Shown: piece by piece, positions 7,272-11,675 of the stretch
Layout of the letters: the number at the start of each line of letters is the position of its first letter
Numbering within the stretch: the stretch's first letter is position 1
DNA from: an uncultured bacterium
GTDB taxonomy: Bacteria > Actinomycetota > Coriobacteriia > Coriobacteriales > Atopobiaceae
Direction: 5' to 3'
Assembly: GCA_905214175.1 (NCBI GenBank)
Contig: CAJMLD010000031.1
Span: forward strand, 1 to 11,675
DNA length: 11,675 bases
Made by a program: the position numbers and the translations under genes
The notes under the pieces: model-generated
The model's database searches: none
What the model saw: the letters and a program-made list of their open reading frames with translations, nothing else
Told to the model about the DNA's origin: nothing

Positions 7272-7298
7272 GACAAAGGGACAGTCCCTTTGTCTCAT
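7268..7298. repeat. REP-like palindrome, copy 1, overlapping the S10 peptidase stop codon
   Basis: A perfect inverted repeat with 15-base arms around a single central A (7283). The core is GAGACAAAGGGAC and its complement GTCCCTTTGTCTC. The TGA stop codon of the peptidase (7269-7271) lies inside the left arm. A near-identical palindrome is at 11635-11661 in the same position relative to another gene. The size and symmetry suggest a dispersed REP-type element that may also help end transcription. Confidence 0.8.
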
Positions 7299-7299
7299 T

Positions 7300-7335
7300 G
7301 AGAAGGCCGGCTCCCGCGTGGGGGTCGGCCTTCTC
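7300..7335. terminator. Hairpin terminator between convergent S10 peptidase and rlmKL genes
   Basis: Arms 7300-7315 and 7320-7335 pair over 16 positions with a four-base loop. In the plus-strand transcript two of the pairs are G-U; in the minus-strand transcript these become A-C mismatches, so the fold is stronger for the peptidase transcript. On the minus strand it begins one base after the rlmKL stop codon. No long T-run follows on either strand, so termination efficiency is uncertain. Confidence 0.65.
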
Positions 7336-7336
7336 G

Positions 7337-9640
7337 CTAGATGCCCAGCTCCCTGGCCGTGATAGCGTCCTCGCGACGCGTCACCAGATAGGCGTGATGG
7401 ATCTTCTGGTTGCGCGAGAAGTCCTCGGGGATGGTCTTGGCGCTGATGTCCACCAGCTCCACGCCGGCCTTCTCGAGCGTCTCGACGTCGGGCTTGAAGT
7501 TCCGCAGGTTGCACGAGAAGATCGCACAGCCACCGCGTGTAAGCAGTCTGGACACCGAGATGATAAGGTCCGCGTGGTCGCGCTGGACGTCCCACGAGCT
7601 GGCGTGCATGCGGTTGGAGTTGGAGAACGTGGGCACGTCGCAGAAGATGAGGTCCCAGGTGTATCGGTGCTCGTGGCGACGGTCGGCCACCCACTGCAGC
7701 ACGTCTGCCTGGATGAACTCGTGGTTGCGGCCGACAAACCCGTTTCGTTCCATGTTGCGGCGTGCCCAGTCGAGCGACGGCCTCGAGAGGTCCACGGTGG
7801 TGGTGAGCCCGGCGCCGCCGTCTGCCGCGTAGCAGCTCGCCGTGCCGGTGTAGGCAAAAAGGTTGAGGAAGCTGCCGCCCGGCGTGCGCTTCATGAGTTC
7901 GCGCAGTAGGGAGCGGGTCTCGCGGTGGTCAAGGAAGAGCCCGCAGTCCAGGCGTTCGGAGAAGTTGACCTCAAAGGTGAGGCCGCCCTCGTCTACGAGA
8001 TGCGCGCCGCGGGGCAGCTCCACGCGTCCGTCTCGCCTGCGCGCGGGACGTTCGTCGCGAGCAGAGCCGCCGCGTCCCTCTCGCCCGCCGTCTGCGTACT
8101 GCGAGCCGCCGCGCGCTCGGGTGCGCACGCGGACGTGCACGTTGGCGGGGTCCACGTCCAGGACGCGCGGCGCAATTGCCAGCACGTCGAGCAGGCGCCT
8201 ACGCGCAAGGCCGGCATCCACGTCCTTCGGCGCTGCGTACTCGGAGACGTAGAGCCAGCGGCCTGGCGTGGCCGAGCCCCGGTAGAGGTCAATCGAGACG
8301 GCGTAGTCGGGCAGGTCGGCGTCGTAGACGCGGTAGCAGCTCACGTCCTCGCGCGCGGCCCACTTGGCGCGGAGCTTGGCCACCTTGGTAAGCCGAGCCG
8401 CAAACTGGTCAGAGGCCCCTACCAGCACGGGAACGCTTCCGGCGTTGCCGCGCAGCTGCACCAGCGGGTGCTCGGACGAGAGGGACATGGGGTCGTAGCA
8501 GCGGATGGTTGCGTCATCGCGGCCCAAGATCACGCCGATTGCCTCCGCGGAGTCGCCGCCGGCCGCTGCGTCCGCCGCATCGTCGGGCGAGAGCGCCACC
8601 ACGCCGGCGCCGTTATGGCCCGCCACGGCCCCGGCGCCCGCCGAGAAGAGCGAAAGCGCTTCGGCCTCGCTGGCAAGGGCGTCCGGCTGCGGCCACGCGA
8701 GGTCGGCCACGAGGAGCGGCGAGCCGTCGCCCACGGCCGCCGCAAGCTCGCCTGCGGCGAGGAAGCGAGGCTCCACGCCCATGCCCGCCGCACGAAGCGC
8801 TCGCCTCGTGGCGGCCTCAGCTCCCGGACGCGTGTCGCAGAGCAGGAGCTCCACGCTGTTCTCGGCGCCCGCAGCCGCGCGGTCTGCGGCCTCGGCGGTA
8901 AGCGCGTCCCAGGCGTCGGCGTCGTGTCCGGCCCAGTGTGCAAAGCCCCAGCGTGCGCGCAGCAGCCCCGGCGCGCGGTCGAGCGCCTGGCTCGCCGCCT
9001 CAACGGCCACGCTTCCGGTGCCGGGAAAGAGGTCCACCAGCACCGGGGAGCCGTGCCGCACGTCGCGGAACCAGCAGCCGGCCTCGAGCAGGGCCGCCGC
9101 GTAGTCTGCTCGTCTCGGCGCGAGACGACCGCGGCCCGTGGCCGCCGACTCCCAGCCGCGGTTGAAGAGAGGCTCGCCCGTGAGGTCGATGCCCACGAGC
9201 GCCCGCTCGCGCGAGAGGCGCACTACAATGCCCACGTCCGGAGCGTCAACGTTCACCACGGGCCGTGCCCCCCTGCGCGCAAGGAGCCTGTCCGCCACGG
9301 CGTCCTTCGAGCGCAGAGCCAGGAACTGCGTGTTTCTCAGCTGGTCGTTGGTACCGCGCGCCTCGATGGCCATGGTTGCCCCGGGCGCCACGTGGTCCTC
9401 CCAGGGGATTGCCGAGAGACCCTCGTAGAGCTGGTCTGCATTGGCCGCGCCCACGCGCGCCAGGACGAGCGTCACATTCGACGCCAGGCGCGACCACAGG
9501 CAGCAGCGGTAGGCGTCTTGCAGGCTACCGGCAAAGGAGACCTGGCCCACAAGCGGGCGCACCCCCTCGGCGCCAAGTGCGTGCAGCTCTCCTGCCAGCA
9601 GAGACTCGAAGCCCTTGGGGCACGTTGCGACAAACTCCAT
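7337..9640 (-). CDS. rlmKL: Fused 23S rRNA methyltransferase, RlmKL type
   Basis: A 767-residue two-enzyme fusion. By homology with E. coli RlmKL, the first half makes m2G2445 (RlmL) and the second half m7G2069 (RlmK) of 23S rRNA, using S-adenosylmethionine. A THUMP RNA-binding region covers about residues 1-155. The first methyltransferase domain has the SAM motif DLFPGTGS at 203-210, then DRAPGLLRARWGFAHW. Where the catalytic NPPY motif is expected, it reads VADLAWPQP (311-319). The second domain has LDCGLFLDHRETR, FLNLFAYTG from F591 and DVPTFSNSNRM from D668, all close to E. coli RlmK. An Arg/Gly-rich linker at about 508-545 replaces a shorter segment in the homologue. The ATG at 9640 has AAAGGTG upstream with a five-base spacer, and the N-terminus MEFVATCPKGFE is typical of the family. 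The RlmK assignment is firm; activity of the RlmL domain is uncertain. Confidence 0.88.
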   Translation of the reverse strand: MEFVATCPKGFESLLAGELHALGAEGVRPLVGQVSFAGSLQDAYRCCLWSRLASNVTLVLARVGAANADQLYEGLSAIPWEDHVAPGATMAIEARGTNDQLRNTQFLALRSKDAVADRLLARRGARPVVNVDAPDVGIVVRLSRERALVGIDLTGEPLFNRGWESAATGRGRLAPRRADYAAALLEAGCWFRDVRHGSPVLVDLFPGTGSVAVEAASQALDRAPGLLRARWGFAHWAGHDADAWDALTAEAADRAAAGAENSVELLLCDTRPGAEAATRRALRAAGMGVEPRFLAAGELAAAVGDGSPLLVADLAWPQPDALASEAEALSLFSAGAGAVAGHNGAGVVALSPDDAADAAAGGDSAEAIGVILGRDDATIRCYDPMSLSSEHPLVQLRGNAGSVPVLVGASDQFAARLTKVAKLRAKWAAREDVSCYRVYDADLPDYAVSIDLYRGSATPGRWLYVSEYAAPKDVDAGLARRRLLDVLAIAPRVLDVDPANVHVRVRTRARGGSQYADGGREGRGGSARDERPARRRDGRVELPRGAHLVDEGGLTFEVNFSERLDCGLFLDHRETRSLLRELMKRTPGGSFLNLFAYTGTASCYAADGGAGLTTTVDLSRPSLDWARRNMERNGFVGRNHEFIQADVLQWVADRRHEHRYTWDLIFCDVPTFSNSNRMHASSWDVQRDHADLIISVSRLLTRGGCAIFSCNLRNFKPDVETLEKAGVELVDISAKTIPEDFSRNQKIHHAYLVTRREDAITARELGI

Positions 9641-9911
9641 CGGGACACCTTTCGCCCGTGACCTGCGCGTCAGCCGGCGCGCCTAGCGGCGCCCACGCGC
9701 CGAGAAAACCGTTGCGACCATGATACGTGTGCTTGTCTCGCACAGCGGACGGCGCGCGTCCATCCGCTTACAGCTCCACAAAGTCATTCATCCGCATAGA
9801 GCGCTCCACTCCGCCCTATCGCGGATAGAATCTAGAGTGCAATGTTCGTGCTTGTTCGTAGGCAGCCGCAGCGCACCGTGTGTGTCGGGCGGCGGGAAGC
9901 AAGGGGGAACC
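9641..9911. other. Divergent intergenic region between rlmKL and the phosphoglucomutase gene
   Basis: No gene is visible here. The plus-strand promoter candidate is at 9826-9831. On the minus strand TATCAT at 9719-9724, about 80 bases before rlmKL, could be a -10 box but has no clear -35. A small direct repeat TGTTCGT occurs at 9843-9849 and 9853-9859, and a short palindrome CTATC-GCG-GATAG at 9816-9828 overlaps the -10 candidate. The frame of the downstream gene is open upstream to 9720, but that stretch has no family similarity or ribosome site. Confidence 0.45.
9826..9831 (+). promoter_or_regulatory. Possible -10 element (TAGAAT) for the phosphoglucomutase gene
   Basis: TAGAAT lies 80 bases before the ATG at 9912 and is the third copy of this hexamer upstream of a plus-strand gene in the window. 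A short palindrome, CTATC-GCG-GATAG, overlaps its first three bases and could be an operator. No clear -35 box is seen. Confidence 0.4.
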
Positions 9912-11636
9912 ATGGACGCAGGCGTGAAGGATACCATCAAGCTCTGGCAGGACAACGTCACCGAGCCCGACCTCAAGGCCGAGCTTGACGCACTTGTCAG
10001 CGCCGGCGACGAGGACGCGCTCAACGACGCCTTCTATCGCACGCTCGAGTTTGGCACCGCGGGCCTGCGCGGCACGCTTGGCGTGGGCACCAACCGCATG
10101 AACGTTTACGTGGTGGCCCAGGCAACCCAGGGCGTGGCCAACTACCTGAACGCCCACTACGAGAACCCCACCATCGCCATCGCGCGCGACTCTCGCCTGA
10201 AGGGCGAGGACTTCCAGCGCGTGGCCGCAGGCGTGCTTGCCGCCAACGGCGTGCACGTCTACGTCTACCCGCGCATCGAGCCCGTCCCCACGCTCTCGTT
10301 TGCCGTGCGCTACCTGCACACCTCCGCGGGCATCGTGCTCACGGCGTCGCACAACCCGGCGCAGTACAACGGCTACAAGGTCTACAACGACAACGGCGGC
10401 CAGATTGCCAACGAGGCCGCAGATGAGATCAGCGCCTCCATTGCCCAGACGCCCGTCTTTGGCGGCGTCAAGATGATGGACTTCGATGAGGGTCTCAAGC
10501 AGGGCCTCATTGAGTGGACGCCCGAGGAGGTCCTCGACGCCTTCATCGAGGCCGTCAAGAAGGTCTCGGTCCCCGGCTTCAAGGCTCCCGAGGGCTACAA
10601 GGTTGTCTACACCCCGCTCAACGGCACTGGCATGGAGTGCGTCACGCGCATCCTCAAGGAGATTGGCGTGAACGACGTTACGGTTGTGCCCGAGCAGGCC
10701 AACCCCGACGGCAACTTCCCCACGTGCAAGTACCCCAACCCCGAGTTCCGCGAGGCCCTGCAGCTGGCGCTCGACTTGGCCGAGAAGGTCAAGCCCAACC
10801 TGGTTGTGGCCACCGACCCAGATGCCGACCGCATGGGCACCGCCATCCCACACAACGGCGAGTACAAGCTGCTTACCGGCAACGAGATGGGCGTCCTCAT
10901 GATGGACTGGCTCATCAAGATGGCAATCGACCGCGGCGAGGACCCCAAGCGCAAGGTCGCCGTGTCCACGATCGTCTCGTCCGTGATGCCCGACGCCCTG
11001 GCCAAGCACTACGGCTTTGAGATGCGCCGCGTGCTCACCGGCTTCAAGTACATTGGCGACCAGATCGACCAGCTCAAGGACGAGGGCGAGGAGGACCGCT
11101 TCCTCATGGGCTTTGAGGAGTCCTACGGCTACCTCGTGGGCACGCACGCGCGCGACAAGGACGCCATTGTGGCCGTCGAGATGTGCGTCGAGATGGCGGC
11201 GTACTACGCCGAGCGCGGCATGGACCTCTACGAGGCCATGGAGGAGCTCTACAAGCAGTACGGCTACTACCTCAACGGCACCGTGAACGCGCAGTTCCCG
11301 GGCGAGGCCGGCGCCAAGCGCATGGCCCAGATCATGACCGATCTGCGCGAGAACCCCCTCACCGAGATTGGCGGCTTCAAGGTTGTGGGCATGACCGACT
11401 TTGGCAAGGGCGCCGAGATGCCGCGCGTCTCCGGTCTGCAGAAGGAGCCCGCGCAGGAGCTGCCGGCGGCCAACGTGATCGAGTACCGCCTGGAGGACGA
11501 CAACAAGGTGATCTTCCGTCCGTCCGGCACCGAGCCCAAGGTCAAGGCGTACCTGTTCGCCAAAGGCGCCACGCGTGCCGACGCCGAGGCCGTGCGCGCC
11601 AAGCTGCAGGAGGCCGCCGAGAAGGCGCTTTCGTGA
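9912..11636 (+). CDS. pgcA: Alpha-phosphoglucomutase / phosphosugar mutase, PgcA type
   Basis: A 574-residue alpha-D-phosphohexomutase, expected to interconvert glucose-1-phosphate and glucose-6-phosphate in the cytoplasm, linking glycolysis with glycogen and cell-surface sugar synthesis. All four family sites are intact: TASHNPAQYNGYKVY with the phosphorylated serine S146, the metal loop DPDADR at 302-307, the sugar-binding loop GFEESYG at 400-406, and the phosphate-binding loop RPSGTEP at 536-542. The N-terminal block LEFGTAGLRG and GTNRMN closely match B. subtilis PgcA, and the length is typical of that subfamily rather than of shorter phosphomannomutases. Some mannose-phosphate activity cannot be excluded. 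The ATG at 9912 has AAGGGGGA at 9901-9908 at good spacing; the frame is open further upstream, but that part is non-coding in character. The TGA stop is embedded in a REP-like palindrome. Confidence 0.94.
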   Translation: MDAGVKDTIKLWQDNVTEPDLKAELDALVSAGDEDALNDAFYRTLEFGTAGLRGTLGVGTNRMNVYVVAQATQGVANYLNAHYENPTIAIARDSRLKGEDFQRVAAGVLAANGVHVYVYPRIEPVPTLSFAVRYLHTSAGIVLTASHNPAQYNGYKVYNDNGGQIANEAADEISASIAQTPVFGGVKMMDFDEGLKQGLIEWTPEEVLDAFIEAVKKVSVPGFKAPEGYKVVYTPLNGTGMECVTRILKEIGVNDVTVVPEQANPDGNFPTCKYPNPEFREALQLALDLAEKVKPNLVVATDPDADRMGTAIPHNGEYKLLTGNEMGVLMMDWLIKMAIDRGEDPKRKVAVSTIVSSVMPDALAKHYGFEMRRVLTGFKYIGDQIDQLKDEGEEDRFLMGFEESYGYLVGTHARDKDAIVAVEMCVEMAAYYAERGMDLYEAMEELYKQYGYYLNGTVNAQFPGEAGAKRMAQIMTDLRENPLTEIGGFKVVGMTDFGKGAEMPRVSGLQKEPAQELPAANVIEYRLEDDNKVIFRPSGTEPKVKAYLFAKGATRADAEAVRAKLQEAAEKALS

Positions 11637-11661
11637 GACAAAGGGAGTTTCCCTTTGTCTC
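11635..11661. repeat. REP-like palindrome, copy 2, overlapping the pgcA stop codon
   Basis: Perfect 12-base arms GAGACAAAGGGA and TCCCTTTGTCTC around the loop GTT. The arms are identical to those of the palindrome at 7268-7298, and only the centre differs (GTT instead of CAG). The pgcA stop codon TGA at 11634-11636 again runs into the left arm. Sequence after the right arm is also similar (GTTAGAAG here, ATTGAGAAG at copy 1). Confidence 0.8.
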
Positions 11662-11675
11662 GTTAGAAGCTTGAT

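Noticed and set aside
7300..7335. Small RNA gene between the S10 peptidase and rlmKL genes
   Set aside because: The hairpin is better explained as a shared terminator; there is no promoter or room for an independent transcript.
7925..9661. 578-codon open frame opposite rlmKL
   Set aside because: The minus-strand protein matches RlmKL end to end; the plus-strand translation shows no domain and no ribosome site.
9720..9911. N-terminal extension of pgcA
   Set aside because: The frame is open, but there is no family similarity before residue M at 9912. That ATG has a good AAGGGGGA site, and a likely promoter box lies inside the extension.
9816..11147. 443-codon open frame opposite pgcA
   Set aside because: It is a Val/Leu/His-rich antisense reading of a strongly conserved mutase gene.

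Overview
This window looks like ordinary chromosome from a GC-rich, probably anaerobic actinobacterium. The codon use (strong G/C at third positions), the dense gene layout and the gene set fit the class Coriobacteriia, for example an Olsenella/Atopobium-type genome. That placement is an inference from style and protein similarity, not from a marker gene. There are seven protein genes, all intact. I see no rRNA, tRNA, CRISPR array, insertion sequence or phage gene.

Layout. (1) Bases 49-2890 hold a rightward group: a small ACT-domain protein, a citrate synthase and a Cof-type HAD phosphatase. The last two overlap by 11 bases. (2) Bases 2891-3060 hold a 61-bp imperfect tandem repeat ending in a strong hairpin terminator, between convergent genes. 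(3) Bases 3061-5391 encode a KUP-family potassium transporter on the minus strand. Its upstream region carries a large inverted repeat whose outer half-sites resemble the HrcA operator CIRCE. (4) Bases 5754-7271 encode a cytoplasmic serine carboxypeptidase of family S10 on the plus strand. It ends inside a perfect palindrome, followed by a second hairpin shared with the next, convergent gene. (5) Bases 7337-9640 (minus) encode a fused RlmKL-type 23S rRNA methyltransferase. Its first catalytic domain lacks the usual NPPY-type motif. (6) Bases 9912-11636 encode a PgcA-type phosphoglucomutase that also ends inside a copy of the same palindrome.

The genes serve central functions: citrate formation, phosphate-ester hydrolysis, potassium uptake, peptide trimming, ribosome modification and the glucose-1-P/glucose-6-P branch point. 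They do not form one pathway. Apart from the first group they are single transcription units in alternating orientation.

I did not find a convincing new multi-gene system. The most interesting signals are non-coding: the palindrome that supplies the stop codon of two unrelated genes, the tandem hairpin repeat, and the CIRCE-like element before kup. On the protein side, the altered active-site motif of the RlmL domain and the pairing of the ACT protein with citrate synthase deserve a look.
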